This document shows positions 41,718 through 51,159 of a DNA stretch of 64,000 nucleotides, piece by piece (the first letter of the stretch is position 1; each line of letters begins with the position of its first letter). The notes under the pieces were generated by a model that was not told the DNA's origin, ran no database searches, and saw only the letters and a list, made by a program, of their open reading frames with translations. The translations under genes and the position numbers were made by a program. Source of the DNA: Bin87 sp965221295 (lineage in GTDB: Bacteria; Chloroflexota; Dehalococcoidia; Lucifugimonadales; UBA3495); assembly GCA_965221295.1 (NCBI GenBank), contig OZ244879.1, positions 124,001-188,000 on the forward strand, given 5' to 3'.

Positions 41718-44519
41718 CTAGCCGCTCAGCGCGTCGCGCGCCAGGCCGCTCACGGCGTCCAGCGCCGCGCCCAAACGGTCGGGCTGGCGTCCACCGGCTT
41801 GGGCGGATTCGGGGCGTCCGCCGCCGCCGCCGCCCATGAGCTTGGCGGCGTCCCGCGCGATGTTGCCGGCGTGGAGGCCGCGGCTCACCAGGTCGGGCGT
41901 GACCATGGTGACGATGATGGGAGAGCCGTCGATCATCGCGCCCAGCGCCACCACCACGCTGTCCAATTTCTGCTTCAGGTAGTCGCCCATCTCGCGCATG
42001 GCCTCCACGTTGCCGGCGGAGGTTACGGCGGCGACGATGCGTACGCCTTCCACGTCGCGAACGCGGCCCAGCAGCGACTCGGCCTCGGCCCGCAGCCCGA
42101 TGCGCTCGGTTTCGGCGAGGCGACGGCGCAGGGCGTCGGTGTCGGCCATGTAGGCGTCCAGGCGGGCCTCCAGCTCAGGGACGGGAGCCTGGAGTTTCTG
42201 CGACAGAGCCTGCAGGGTGGCCGACTGCTGCGCGAACAGCTCCTCAGCGGCCCGCCCGGTCAGCGCCTCGATGCGCCGCATCCCGCCGCCGATGCTGGAC
42301 TCGCCCAGGACCACCAGCGTACCCACCTGGCCGGTGGCGTGGACGTGGGTGCCGCCGCACACCTCGAAGCTGAACGGTTCGGCGTGGTCAGCTTGGTCGG
42401 AATCGGCGCCGCCCATGCGGACCACGCGCACCACGTCGCCGTAACGGTCGCCGAAGAAGGCCAGGGCGCCCTCGCGCACAGCGTCGGCGTAGGTGGTTTC
42501 GTGGGCGGTGACCGCCAGGTTCTCGCGGATCTTCTCGTTGGCCAGGCGCTGGACGGCCAGTTGTTCGTCCGCGGTCATGGCGCCCACGTGGTTGAAGTCG
42601 AAGCGCAGCCGGCCGGGCGCGCACAGCGAGCCGGCCTGCCGCACGTGCGGTCCCAGCGCCGAACGCAGGGCGGCGTGGAGCAGATGGGTGCCGCTGTGGT
42701 TGCGTGAAGCGTCCAAGCGGCGTTCGGCTTCAACCTGGCCGGTTACCGCCTCGCCCAGCGCGATGTCGCCCTCGGCCACCACGCCCCGGTGCACGATGAG
42801 CCCGGCCACGGGACTCTGGGTATCCTCGACCTGCATGCGCCCGTTGGGTCCGGCGATGACGCCGCGGTCGCCAACCTGCCCGCCGCCCTCGGCGTAGAAG
42901 CAGGTTTCGGCCAGCACGACCTCGACCTGCTGGCCCTGGGTGGCGTAGCCCACGGCCTCGCCATCCCTCAGGATGCTCAGGACGCGGGATTCGATGGTGG
43001 TCTGATGGTAACCGTCGAAGGTGGTATGTCCGGCGCCCAGATTCTCGTAGGCGGTGACGATTTCCATGCCGCCGGTGACCTGGCGGCCGGCCCGGTCCCG
43101 CTCGCGCTTGGCCTCCATCTCGGCGTTGAAGCCAGCCATGTCGACGGCCAAACCGTACTCGCGGCGGCCGATCTCGTCCACCAGTTCCGGCGGGAACCCG
43201 TAGGTGTCGTACAGGACGAAGGCGTCGTTGCCGGAGATGAAAGCAATATCCTCTGGCGGAGTAGTAAAGGTCGGCGCATGTTGCCCAGGGGTGGCGGCTA
43301 CAATGCTGCGCAGGATGTTGTTGCCGCGCTCGAAAGTCTCGGCGAACCGTTCCTCCTCGATTCCGATGACGCGGCGGATGAAATCGCGGTTTTCCTCCAG
43401 GGCCGGATAGGCGGCGGCGAAGCGGTCGATGACCGCGCCGGCCACGTCGGTCATGAAGGGACGGTCCAGGCCCAGCTGCCGGCCGTAGCGGATGGCGCGG
43501 CGGATGATGCGGCGCAGCACGTAGCCGCGCTCGCTGTTGGAGGGAACCACGCCGTCGCTGATCAGAACCGAGGCGGCGCGGGCGTGTTCAGCGACGACGC
43601 GAATGGCGTAGTCGGTGTCAGCCCCATCGCTGGCGCTGGCGCCGTACTCCCGGCCGGCGAGCCGGCACACGGCGTCGATGATGGGGCGGAACAGGTCGGT
43701 CTCATAGACGTTGGGCTTGTTCTGCAACACGGCGGCGGCGCGTTCCAACCCCATGCCGGTATCGACGCTGGGCGCCGGCAGCGGCGTGCGCGCGCCGTCC
43801 AGATCCTGGTAGAACTGCATGAAGACCAGGTTCCACAGCTCGACGAAGCGCTCGCAATCGCAGTTGGGATGGCAGCCGCCGGGTTCGGCGGGTACGCCCT
43901 GTTCGGCCTCCCGGCGCAGCATGGCGGTGAGTTCGTCCGGGGCCATCATTTCGTCGGTGATGGGATGCTGACCGCGGCCCTTTTCGGCGCCGCCGTCGTA
44001 GTGGAGTTCGGAGCAGGGACCGGTTGGCCCCTCGAGGCCGGCGGGTCCCCACCAGTTGTCGCTGTTGCCGTAGCGGTAGATGCGCTCCGGCGGGACGCCG
44101 ATGTCGTCGCGCCAGATGTCATAGGCTTCGTCGTCGTCCAGGTGCACGGTGACGTACATGCGCTCCGGCTCCAGCCCGAATAGGCCGGTGCAGAGCTCCC
44201 AGGCGAAGGCCACGGCGTCCTTCTTGAAGTAGTCGCCGATGCTGAAATTGCCCAGCATCTCGAAGAAGGTGAGGTGCTTGTGGTCGCCCACCTCGTCGAT
44301 GTCGGTGGTGCGGAAGGATTTTTGGCAGCTGGTGAGACGACGGCGGGGCGGGGTCTGCTCGCCCATGAAGAAGGGCTTGAAGGGCACCATGCCGGCGGAG
44401 GTGAACATGAGGGTGGGGTCGCCGGCCGGGATCAGAGAAGCGGAAGGCATGTGCAGATGCTGCCGTTCTTCGAAGAACCGGATGAAAGAACTGCGGATGC
44501 TGTCGCCGTCGGTATTCAT
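41718..44519 (-). CDS. alaS: Alanyl-tRNA synthetase
   Basis: 933 residues, full length. Class II catalytic domain (DGDSIRSSFIRFFEERQH, PSASLIPAGDPTLMFTSAGMVPFK, RLTSCQKSFRTTDIDEVG), tRNA-recognition helices, editing site HSGTHLLHAAL with CGGTHVHATGQVG zinc ligands, and DHHA1 C terminus (LMGGGGGGRPESAQAGG). Charges tRNA-Ala and edits Ser/Gly. The ATG has GGGAG 13 nt upstream. Followed by an intergenic stretch with TTTCATTTC-type short repeats and the fic gene. Confidence 0.97.
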   Translation of the reverse strand: MNTDGDSIRSSFIRFFEERQHLHMPSASLIPAGDPTLMFTSAGMVPFKPFFMGEQTPPRRRLTSCQKSFRTTDIDEVGDHKHLTFFEMLGNFSIGDYFKKDAVAFAWELCTGLFGLEPERMYVTVHLDDDEAYDIWRDDIGVPPERIYRYGNSDNWWGPAGLEGPTGPCSELHYDGGAEKGRGQHPITDEMMAPDELTAMLRREAEQGVPAEPGGCHPNCDCERFVELWNLVFMQFYQDLDGARTPLPAPSVDTGMGLERAAAVLQNKPNVYETDLFRPIIDAVCRLAGREYGASASDGADTDYAIRVVAEHARAASVLISDGVVPSNSERGYVLRRIIRRAIRYGRQLGLDRPFMTDVAGAVIDRFAAAYPALEENRDFIRRVIGIEEERFAETFERGNNILRSIVAATPGQHAPTFTTPPEDIAFISGNDAFVLYDTYGFPPELVDEIGRREYGLAVDMAGFNAEMEAKRERDRAGRQVTGGMEIVTAYENLGAGHTTFDGYHQTTIESRVLSILRDGEAVGYATQGQQVEVVLAETCFYAEGGGQVGDRGVIAGPNGRMQVEDTQSPVAGLIVHRGVVAEGDIALGEAVTGQVEAERRLDASRNHSGTHLLHAALRSALGPHVRQAGSLCAPGRLRFDFNHVGAMTADEQLAVQRLANEKIRENLAVTAHETTYADAVREGALAFFGDRYGDVVRVVRMGGADSDQADHAEPFSFEVCGGTHVHATGQVGTLVVLGESSIGGGMRRIEALTGRAAEELFAQQSATLQALSQKLQAPVPELEARLDAYMADTDALRRRLAETERIGLRAEAESLLGRVRDVEGVRIVAAVTSAGNVEAMREMGDYLKQKLDSVVVALGAMIDGSPIIVTMVTPDLVSRGLHAGNIARDAAKLMGGGGGGRPESAQAGGRQPDRLGAALDAVSGLARDALSG

Positions 44520-44689
44520 GCCAGGTTACGACTCCCGTAATTGGCGCTACGAAAAGAGTTTATCTGCGTACGAAAAGATTGTAGGGGCGCAAGCCAACAG
44601 CGTCAACGGGATTGAATGGCTCACGAGCGCCCGATTCCGCTTGAGCGTCGCGCAGTTGCATCGCTGGGGCGCTAAAGCAGTCTGTCGAT

Positions 44690-44837
44690 TCGAGGCCGGA
44701 GGCCGCGGCAATCTCGCTCCGTAGCCTACGGTTCCCGTCCAACGCCTTGCTCCACCGGAGTGTCCGCAGGCGCTACGGACGAATCAGCGGCGTGATCGAC
44801 TCTCGCCGGTTCGAGATTGCCGCGCGCCGCGCTCCAC
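44690..44837. repeat. Degenerate remnant of the palindromic element
   Basis: TCGAGGCCGGAGGCCGCGGCAATCTCG at 44690 and, inverted, TTCGAGATTGCCGCGCG at 44811 recall the inner parts of the elements, but the TIRs have decayed. It lies in the 357-bp gap between alaS and the CMD gene, where I see no coding gene or leader RNA. Confidence 0.6.
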
Positions 44838-44876
44838 GACGGTTTGCGGAAACCGAGTTCGCGCGCGAATGGCCGG

Positions 44877-45251
44877 TCAGTATTCGAAACCCGTTTCGGC
44901 GGCCCAGGCTTGGACTCCGCGTCGGAAGGCGAGGGCGCCCATGGGGGCGATGACCGCCTGCATCGCCTCCAGGATTTCACGGGGCGTGGCGCCCTCGTTG
45001 AGCGCGACGCGGATGTGAGCCTGGATCTGCTCCTGGTCGGCCCGGAGGGCGGTCTCGACGCAGATCTGCAGCAGCTCCTTGGTCTTGCGGTCGAGGAGAC
45101 GCTGGCCGGTGTAGGTGGCTTCGATGAACTCACCGTACTTCTGCGTCCACTCGGGATCGGCCAGGGCGTTGATGCGGTGCATTTCCAGGGTATAGCCCCG
45201 GGTTTGAGCGGCTTCGTCAATCAGCCGTTGGGCGTCATTGTGGTCGGGCAT
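44877..45251 (-). CDS. Carboxymuconolactone decarboxylase family protein
   Basis: 124 residues with AAAGGAG upstream. All-helical AhpD-like fold: WTQKYGEFIEATYTGQRLLDRKTKELLQICVETALRADQEQIQAHIRVALNEGATPREILEAM. Only one Cys, so no CxxC peroxidase pair; the HIR helix with His matches the decarboxylase subtype. Specific substrate unknown. Confidence 0.9.
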   Translation of the reverse strand: MPDHNDAQRLIDEAAQTRGYTLEMHRINALADPEWTQKYGEFIEATYTGQRLLDRKTKELLQICVETALRADQEQIQAHIRVALNEGATPREILEAMQAVIAPMGALAFRRGVQAWAAETGFEY

Positions 45252-45437
45252 GGCGGGATCGTCTCCTTTGCAGAATACCTGCTACTAAAAAGCTGGTGAT
45301 TGGAATGGCGCTATTGGTCAATGAGCCAACGGTCAATAAACCGGCGTTATATGGCAATAGCGGCGCTGGCGCTGCTCTTGCGCTGCTTCCGTCTCCCCAT
45401 CTGCGACTGCTGCGGTTGGTAATCTGAAAACATCCGG

Positions 45438-46511
45438 TTACAAGTCGTAGTGGACGCGGGCGGCGGCCTGGCCGGGAATGTCCTGCTGGAACAGGTCGGG
45501 ATGCGTCCCGCGCGCCAGCGCCAGGTGGTAGGTGAACAGCTGCAGCGGAACCACGCTGGCGATGGGCGTCAGGTACGCTGGAGTTGCCGGCAGGGGGAAT
45601 ACCCGCGCGCCGGCGACGGCCAGTCCGTCCTCTGGGCGATTGCTGAGCGCCCACACCGGAGCGCCCAACGCGGCCGCGGCCTTGGCGAGGTCTAGGACTC
45701 GGCCCCGGTCGTCGCCCGGGGTGGCGATGAGGCTCAGCAGGCAGTCGGGATCCAAGGCGCAGAAGGGGCCATGGAGCAATTGCTCAATCTGGAATCCTTC
45801 GCAGTCGGCGCGGCTGGTCTCCTTGATCTTGAGGGCGACCTCGTAGGCGTTGGCGCTGTTGGCTCCCCAGGCGGCGGATACGAACCGACGCCGGCCCCAA
45901 TGTTCGCTTACCACCGATTGCACGTCGTCCTCGGCGGCCAGGATTTGCGAAACCTGGCCGGGCAGTTCGCCCAAGCCGTTGTCCGCGTCGTCCAGTTGGC
46001 CGGCCAGGGCCAGGTTGAGCATGGCCAGCGCGGTGAGCGCCGTGGTGTAGCTTACGGTGAACGCTGCGCTGGTTTCCTGCGCGACGGTGCGGATGCCGGC
46101 GCCGGCGACCTGGATGCGCGGCCCCGGCTCGTTGGACGTGATGGCCACGGTGTACGCTCCCTTGGCCACGGCCAGGTCCAGCGCGTCGTAGGATGAACGT
46201 TTGGTGCCGCGATGGCTGACGACGATGACGGCGTCGTCGCTGGTCACCGCAGGGGTTGCCGTACAGAACTCGAAGGAATTGTGGGCGAAGGATTCGGGCC
46301 CGGCCGTCATGATGGACGCGCCGACCAACGCGGCGTGCCACGACGTGCCGATGCCGACGATGTGAATGCGGCGCCTGTTGGCCAACTGGCCGGCTACCTC
46401 GGCGCAAAGGTCGCGTTGGGACGAAATTACCGATGCGATGGCGTCGGGCTGAGAGACGATGGCGTCGTACATCCGGTAGGGATGGGCAGTGCGTGGAGTG
46501 GGCGTAGTCAT
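45438..46511 (-). CDS. SIS-domain sugar isomerase (GlmS C-terminal-like)
   Basis: 357 residues. Two SIS domains: RRRIHIVGIGTSWHAALVGASIM with DDAVIVVSHRGTKRSSYDAL in the first, and FVSAAWGANSANAYEVALKIKETSRADCEGFQIEQLLHGPFCALD in the second. The latter E-x-x-Q-x-x-H-G-P is the sugar-phosphate isomerase mark of GlmS-like and frlB-type proteins. There is no glutaminase domain, so it may be a deglycase or a sugar isomerase/deaminase. Confidence 0.88.
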   Translation of the reverse strand: MTTPTPRTAHPYRMYDAIVSQPDAIASVISSQRDLCAEVAGQLANRRRIHIVGIGTSWHAALVGASIMTAGPESFAHNSFEFCTATPAVTSDDAVIVVSHRGTKRSSYDALDLAVAKGAYTVAITSNEPGPRIQVAGAGIRTVAQETSAAFTVSYTTALTALAMLNLALAGQLDDADNGLGELPGQVSQILAAEDDVQSVVSEHWGRRRFVSAAWGANSANAYEVALKIKETSRADCEGFQIEQLLHGPFCALDPDCLLSLIATPGDDRGRVLDLAKAAAALGAPVWALSNRPEDGLAVAGARVFPLPATPAYLTPIASVVPLQLFTYHLALARGTHPDLFQQDIPGQAAARVHYDL

Positions 46512-46707
46512 GTGGTCGCTCTGTCCAGTTGGTCAAGATGTCCTGATGGCTTCGTGGGCATGGCCTCGTTTGGGCGCCGCCTCTTGAGGATGGCATACGA
46601 TGATAGCAGGTATGCTAACCTGGCGTCGCGAAGCGCGATTGAAGCGATTCTGACGCTTGGAACGGTTCCGTTGCGCTGAACGACCTAAGGCAAGGGGTTG
46701 GCGAGCG

Positions 46708-47361
46708 ATGGCTACGCAGGTTGCGACTTCATCCACGGCTCTGGTTACGGAGACGACGCCGGTACGTGAGCGTCGGCGGTTCAACGTGGCCGAATATTGC
46801 GCCATGGCTGCCGCCAGCATCCTGGCAGCCCAAGAGCGTGTTGAGTTGTTGGATGGCGAAATCGTAGTAATGGCGCCAAACGGCAACCGCCACCAGTCCT
46901 GCGTTGACCGGCTGGGGGAAAGGTTCACGCTAGAGTTGCGGGGGCGCGCTCACGTTCGCGTACAGGGTCCGGTACGACTGGACGATCGCAGCGAGCCGCA
47001 ACCGGACATCGCTTTGTTGCGGCGGCGGTACGACTACTACGCAACCGGCCATCCTGGGCCCGAGGATGTACTACTGCTGGTTGAGGTCGCTGATTCTACG
47101 CTGGAGTTGGATCGCGGCGAAAAATTGCAGTTGTACGCGCGGGCCGGCATCCCTGAGGTGTGGATCGTCAACCTGCAGGAACGGCGCGTTGAATCCTACA
47201 CTGACCCAACGAGCGCTGACCCAACGAGCGCTGACCCAACGAGCGCTGACCCAACGAGCGATGGCTACTCTGCCGAGCGTCATTTTGAGACAGGCGACAG
47301 CGTCGCCCCATTGCGCTTTCCGGACGTTGCGCTGGAGGTTGAGCGGATTATTCCGGCGTGA
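46708..47361 (+). CDS. Uma2 family endonuclease with tandem-repeat loop
   Basis: 217 residues. Uma2/DUF820 family: FNVAEYCAMAAASILAAQERVELLDGEIVVMAPNGNRHQSCVDRL, QPDIALLRRR, LLVEVADSTLELDRGEKLQLYARAGIPEVWIVNLQERRVESY. Then an insert of TDPTSADPTSADPTSADPTS formed by a 15-bp tandem repeat, and LRFPDVALEVERI at the end. Distant from the triplet at 33-35 kb. Confidence 0.92.
   Translation: MATQVATSSTALVTETTPVRERRRFNVAEYCAMAAASILAAQERVELLDGEIVVMAPNGNRHQSCVDRLGERFTLELRGRAHVRVQGPVRLDDRSEPQPDIALLRRRYDYYATGHPGPEDVLLLVEVADSTLELDRGEKLQLYARAGIPEVWIVNLQERRVESYTDPTSADPTSADPTSADPTSDGYSAERHFETGDSVAPLRFPDVALEVERIIPA
47200..47264 (+). repeat. 15-bp in-frame tandem repeat
   Basis: The unit CTGACCCAACGAGCG is present about four times, giving repeated ADPTS in the Uma2 protein. 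Adjacent units are identical, so expansion is recent. Confidence 0.9.
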
Positions 47362-47536
47362 GGGAGCGCGCCGTTCCGACTTAGCCGCCCCTGCGTCGCA
47401 TTGCCCTGGTGTCGTTCTGCCCCGGTGTCGCTCCGGCCCTGTGTTATGATGCCACCGGCCGGCGCCGAAGGACCCGTTCAGACGCGCCGTCTCCCTTGAG
47501 TTGAACCGATAACAGCGCCACACAGGAGGCTTGGAC

Positions 47537-48562
47537 ATGCCGTTCGGAGGTAATGACTGGCACGCGCTCCGGCAGGAGGAACCGCTGGAGCCCGAATTGC
47601 CCATCTGCGACCCGCACCATCACTTTTGGGATTTCCGCTCGGAACGGATACCCTACCAACGTTACCTGCTGCACGAACTGGCGGCGGACATGAACAGCGG
47701 CCACAACGTGACCTCGACGGTGTTCGTGGAGGCGCGTTCGATGTACCGCGCCACCGGGCCCGAGGAGATGCGTCCCGTGGGCGAAGTGGAGTTCGTGCAG
47801 GGCCTGGCGGCCGCGTCGGCCAGCGGGTTGTACGGCCCCGGGCGGGCCGCGGCGTCCATCGTGGGCCACGCCAACCTGAACCTGGGCGATGGCGTCAAGC
47901 CGGTTCTGGAAGCATTGCAGGCGGCCAGCCCCAACCGATTCCGCGGCATCCGACACTCGGTGACCTGGGACCCGCATCCTGAGGTGGAGAACACGGCGGC
48001 GCACCGCATCCCCAACCAGATGTCCAGCGACAACTTCCGGGCGGGCGCGCGGGTCCTGGCCAGCATGGGCCTGACGCTAGAGGGCTGGATGTACTTCCCG
48101 CAGATGTTCGAACTGGCCGAGTTCGCCAAGGCCGTGCCAAATCTGACCATCATCCTGAACCACATCGGCGGCCTGCTGCGGGTGGGCCCTTACTCCAATA
48201 GCGAGGAGACCCTGGCGACCTGGCGCCAGGGCATCGCGGCGGCGGCGGAGTGTCCCAACGTGGTGGTCAAGCTGGGCGGCATCGGTATGCCGCGGACGGG
48301 CTTTGACTGGCACCTGCGGGATGTTCCCGCCACCTCCGAGGAACTGGCCGACGACATGGCGCCGCTGGTCAATTACTGCATCGAACAGTTTGGCCCCAAC
48401 CGGTGCATGTTCGAGAGCAACTTCCCGGTGGACAAGGTGTCCTATTCGTACAACGTGATGTACAACGCCTTCAAGCGGCTCTCCCGGGGCTACTCGCCCA
48501 CCGAACGGGCCGCCATGTTCCACGATACCGCCGTGCGCGTGTACTCGGTGGACGAAAGCTAG
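47537..48562 (+). CDS. Amidohydrolase (Amidohydro_2), tandem paralogue 1
   Basis: 341 residues; AGGAGG precedes the ATG. Metal-dependent TIM-barrel hydrolase: LPICDPHHHFWDFRS (metal His-x-His), STVFVEARSMYRATGPEEMRPVGEVEFVQG, RGIRHSVTWDPHPE, LTIILNHIGGLLR and MFESNFPVDKVS with the late acid. The FESNFPVDK/ HHHxWD pair is the ACMSD-like/4-sulfomuconolactone or gluconolactonase-like group. Highly similar gene follows 29 nt downstream, so they form an operon of duplicates. Substrate unknown. Confidence 0.9.
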   Translation: MPFGGNDWHALRQEEPLEPELPICDPHHHFWDFRSERIPYQRYLLHELAADMNSGHNVTSTVFVEARSMYRATGPEEMRPVGEVEFVQGLAAASASGLYGPGRAAASIVGHANLNLGDGVKPVLEALQAASPNRFRGIRHSVTWDPHPEVENTAAHRIPNQMSSDNFRAGARVLASMGLTLEGWMYFPQMFELAEFAKAVPNLTIILNHIGGLLRVGPYSNSEETLATWRQGIAAAAECPNVVVKLGGIGMPRTGFDWHLRDVPATSEELADDMAPLVNYCIEQFGPNRCMFESNFPVDKVSYSYNVMYNAFKRLSRGYSPTERAAMFHDTAVRVYSVDES

Positions 48563-48591
48563 GCGTCCACGCGCCTTGAGGAGGTTAGCAA

Positions 48592-49641
48592 ATGGCTGAT
48601 CCCAGCACGATTGTTCCGACCGCGCCTGCACCCATCAATGACTGGCTGGGCCAGACCGTCGAAGCCGCTCTGGAGCCGGATCTGCCCATTTGCGACCCAC
48701 ACCATCACCTTTGGGACGCCCGCGCGGACCGGGTTGAACCACGGTACTTCCTCGACCAGTTGCTGGCGGACACTGACAGCGGCCACAACATCGTGTCCAC
48801 CGTGTTCATCGAGGCGCGGGCGATGTACCGGGCTGACCCGCCCATGGAACTGCGCCCAGTGGGCGAGGTGGAGTTCGTGCAGGGCGTTGCGGCCCAGTCC
48901 GCCAGCGGACTGTACAGCAGGACCAAGGCGGCCCACGGGATCGTTGGGCACGCCAACCTGCATTTGGGAACCGAGGCGCGGCGGGTTCTGGAGGCGTTGC
49001 AAGCCGCCAGCCCCAATCGATTCAAGGGAATCCGACATGGCGTCAGCTGGGATCCGCACCCGGAGATACCAATGGTCGGAGCGTATCCCATGCCGGACCA
49101 GCTGCTGAGCGATGACTACCGCGCCGGCGCTCGCGTACTGGCCCAGATGGGTCTGTCTTTGGACGTGTCGCTGTTGCACCCGCAGCTGCCGCAGTTGGTG
49201 GATTTCGCCAATGCCGTGCCCGACCTGACCATCGTGCTGAACCACGTGGGCGGGTTGATCCGCACTGGGCCGTATGCCGCCAACCCCGACGAGGTGATGT
49301 CGAACTGGCGGGACGGGATCGCGGCGGCCGCGCAGTGTCCCAACGTGGTGATCAAGCTGGGCGGCGTCGGAATGCCCCGGTTGGGTTACGACTTCCACCA
49401 GCGGGACACGCCGGTGGGTTCCGAGGAGTTGGCGACGGCGATCTCACCGGTGATCCGCTACTGCATAGAACAGTTCGGACCCAGCCGTTGCATGTTCGAG
49501 AGCAACTTCCCGGTGGACAAGGAATCGTTCGCCTATTGCGTCATGTGGAACGCGTTCAAGCGGGTGTCGGCGGACTACTCGGCCGACGAGCGGGCGGACC
49601 TGTTCTACGGGTGCGCGGCGCGGGCGTATCGACTGGATTAG
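48592..49641 (+). CDS. Amidohydrolase (Amidohydro_2), tandem paralogue 2
   Basis: 349 residues; GAGGAGG upstream. Same layout as the preceding gene: LPICDPHHHLWDARADRV, TVFIEARAMYRADPPMELRPVGEVEFVQG, KGIRHGVSWDPHPE, LTIVLNHVGGLIRTGPY and MFESNFPVDKESFAY. The closeness of sequence suggests duplication followed by specialisation, or a heteromer. Followed by a methyltransferase-like gene ~100 nt further on. Confidence 0.9.
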   Translation: MADPSTIVPTAPAPINDWLGQTVEAALEPDLPICDPHHHLWDARADRVEPRYFLDQLLADTDSGHNIVSTVFIEARAMYRADPPMELRPVGEVEFVQGVAAQSASGLYSRTKAAHGIVGHANLHLGTEARRVLEALQAASPNRFKGIRHGVSWDPHPEIPMVGAYPMPDQLLSDDYRAGARVLAQMGLSLDVSLLHPQLPQLVDFANAVPDLTIVLNHVGGLIRTGPYAANPDEVMSNWRDGIAAAAQCPNVVIKLGGVGMPRLGYDFHQRDTPVGSEELATAISPVIRYCIEQFGPSRCMFESNFPVDKESFAYCVMWNAFKRVSADYSADERADLFYGCAARAYRLD

Positions 49642-49748
49642 CTCAGGAACGCCAGCGGGCGGGACAAGACCGCGACCCGGCGCGGCGCGCCATGTCGTTC
49701 CGCCCATTACAGGGCCAGGTCAACCTGGTCAGGAGGTTGGGTTTGGCT

Positions 49749-50414
49749 ATGGATCCCAGTCGCTTTCCGCCGGAATTCTTCCGTCGGGATGACGAGAGCG
49801 ACGACGCCGAGTTTTACACGATGCCCCGCCTGGTGGTGCACATCGACGACGGGGCGATCTCGGCGGTGGGCCGGCTGTTCCGTCAGCTGATACCGGAAAA
49901 CGCCGAGATTCTCGATCTGATGAGCAGCTGGCGGACCCACTGGCCGGAGGAACACCCCCGGCGCAGAATCGTCGGACTGGGCATGAACGCCGCCGAAATG
50001 GCCGACAACCCGCAGCTGAACGAGTACGTTGTCCAAGACATCAACGCCGACCCCGGGCTGCCCTTCGATGACGAATCCTTCGACGCGGTGGTGATCACCG
50101 TGTCGGTGCAGTATCTGACCCGACCGGTGGAGGTGTTCGCGGAGGTGTCGCGGGCGCTGCGTCCGGGTGGTGTGTTCGTCGTTACGTTTTCGAACCGGTG
50201 CTTCCCCACCAAGGCGGTGCGGGTGTGGCGTTCGACCAACGACGAGGATCACATCGAGCTGGTGGCGTCGTACATGCGCCACGCTGGCGGATTCAACGGC
50301 GTGCGCGGCGGCCTGGCGAATCCCGACCTGGCGCCGCCGGGAGACCCGCTGTTCGCCGTCTTCGCCTACAAGGAAACCAACGCCGGCGGCGAGGCCGCCG
50401 CGACAATGGCCTGA
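49749..50414 (+). CDS. Class I SAM methyltransferase-like protein
   Basis: 221 residues from ATG 49749; TTG 49743 sits at better spacing from AGGAGG and cannot be excluded. Methyltransferase_11-like core with the ILDLMSSWRTHWPEEH strand, VGLGMNAAEMADN, ADPGLPFDDESFDAVVITVSVQYLTRPVEVFAEVSRALRPGGVFVVTFSNRCFPTKAV. Motif I lacks the GxGxG and reads LDLMSSW, so the cofactor pocket differs from the canonical type. Its substrate is unknown. Confidence 0.82.
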   Translation: MDPSRFPPEFFRRDDESDDAEFYTMPRLVVHIDDGAISAVGRLFRQLIPENAEILDLMSSWRTHWPEEHPRRRIVGLGMNAAEMADNPQLNEYVVQDINADPGLPFDDESFDAVVITVSVQYLTRPVEVFAEVSRALRPGGVFVVTFSNRCFPTKAVRVWRSTNDEDHIELVASYMRHAGGFNGVRGGLANPDLAPPGDPLFAVFAYKETNAGGEAAATMA

Positions 50415-50439
50415 TCCGATTCGCTCGCGGGACAACGCA

Positions 50440-50469
50440 AGCGGGGACGAGCAATAACTCGTCCCCGCT
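50440..50469. terminator. Bidirectional hairpin terminator
   Basis: AGCGGGGACGAG, loop CAATAA, CTCGTCCCCGCT followed by TTC. Lies between two convergent genes (methyltransferase and RidA), 25-30 nt from each stop. A stem of 12 perfect pairs makes it the clearest terminator here. Confidence 0.8.
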
Positions 50470-50494
50470 TTCAGGCTTCCGATTCCCCAGCCGG

Positions 50495-50959
50495 CTAGTC
50501 GGCGACTTCTAGGATCATCTCCACCTCAACTGGGGCGCCGCGCGGCAGAGCGGCCATCCCCACGGCGGAGCGGGCGTGGCGTCCGCTTTCACCGTACAGC
50601 TCCATCAGCAGGTCGGACGCGCCGTTGCCCACAGCCGGCTGCTGGTCGAACTCGGGATCGCAGGCCACCATGACCAGCAATTTGGCTACGCGCCGCACCT
50701 TGTCCAGGTCGCCGATGACGCTCCTGGCGCTGGATAGGCAGTTGACTGCGCACTGGCGAGCGGCTTCGTAGCCCTCCTCAATGCTGACTTCTCGGCCCAC
50801 CTTGCCGGTGGCTACCATGCTGCCATCTTCCCGGCGCGGCAGGTTGCCCGACACGAACACCAGGTTTCCGACGCGCACCGCCGGCACGAAGTTGCCGATG
50901 GACGGATTCGGCTCTGAGATTGTAAGACCCATGCTGGCCAGTTTGTTTTCCACTTCCAT
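50495..50959 (-). CDS. RidA family protein (YjgF/YER057c/UK114)
   Basis: 154 residues. Homotrimeric deaminase-fold protein: GNFVPAVRVGNLVFVSGNLPR, TGKVGREVSIEEGYEAARQCAVNCLSSAR and RHARSAVGMAALPRGAPVEVEMILEV, which has the conserved Arg-Ser/Ala-Val and P-x-x-x-x-V-E. RidA members hydrolyse reactive enamine/imine intermediates; the Arg is replaced in some subgroups, and the exact type here is not assigned. Confidence 0.93.
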   Translation of the reverse strand: MEVENKLASMGLTISEPNPSIGNFVPAVRVGNLVFVSGNLPRREDGSMVATGKVGREVSIEEGYEAARQCAVNCLSSARSVIGDLDKVRRVAKLLVMVACDPEFDQQPAVGNGASDLLMELYGESGRHARSAVGMAALPRGAPVEVEMILEVAD

Positions 50960-51159
50960 TCCGATTGACTCCTGTGTGGTTTGGACGCTTTGGTGATTGG
51001 CTTTGCGCGGCTTCAGCCGCGCTGGGTACGCAACTATCGCTTGTCACGCCAAGGAACGCAACCTCCGCCCGTGATTTGTACCTTGCATAACCCGCCCGGA
51101 TAGGCCAATCGGCGCGGCGGACCCGGGAGCGGGCCGCCGGTCATTTCTAGCGCCTCGCC

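Noticed and set aside
44520..44876. T-box or other leader RNA before alaS
   Set aside because: No T-box core or specifier structure could be seen; the stretch contains a degraded repeat instead.
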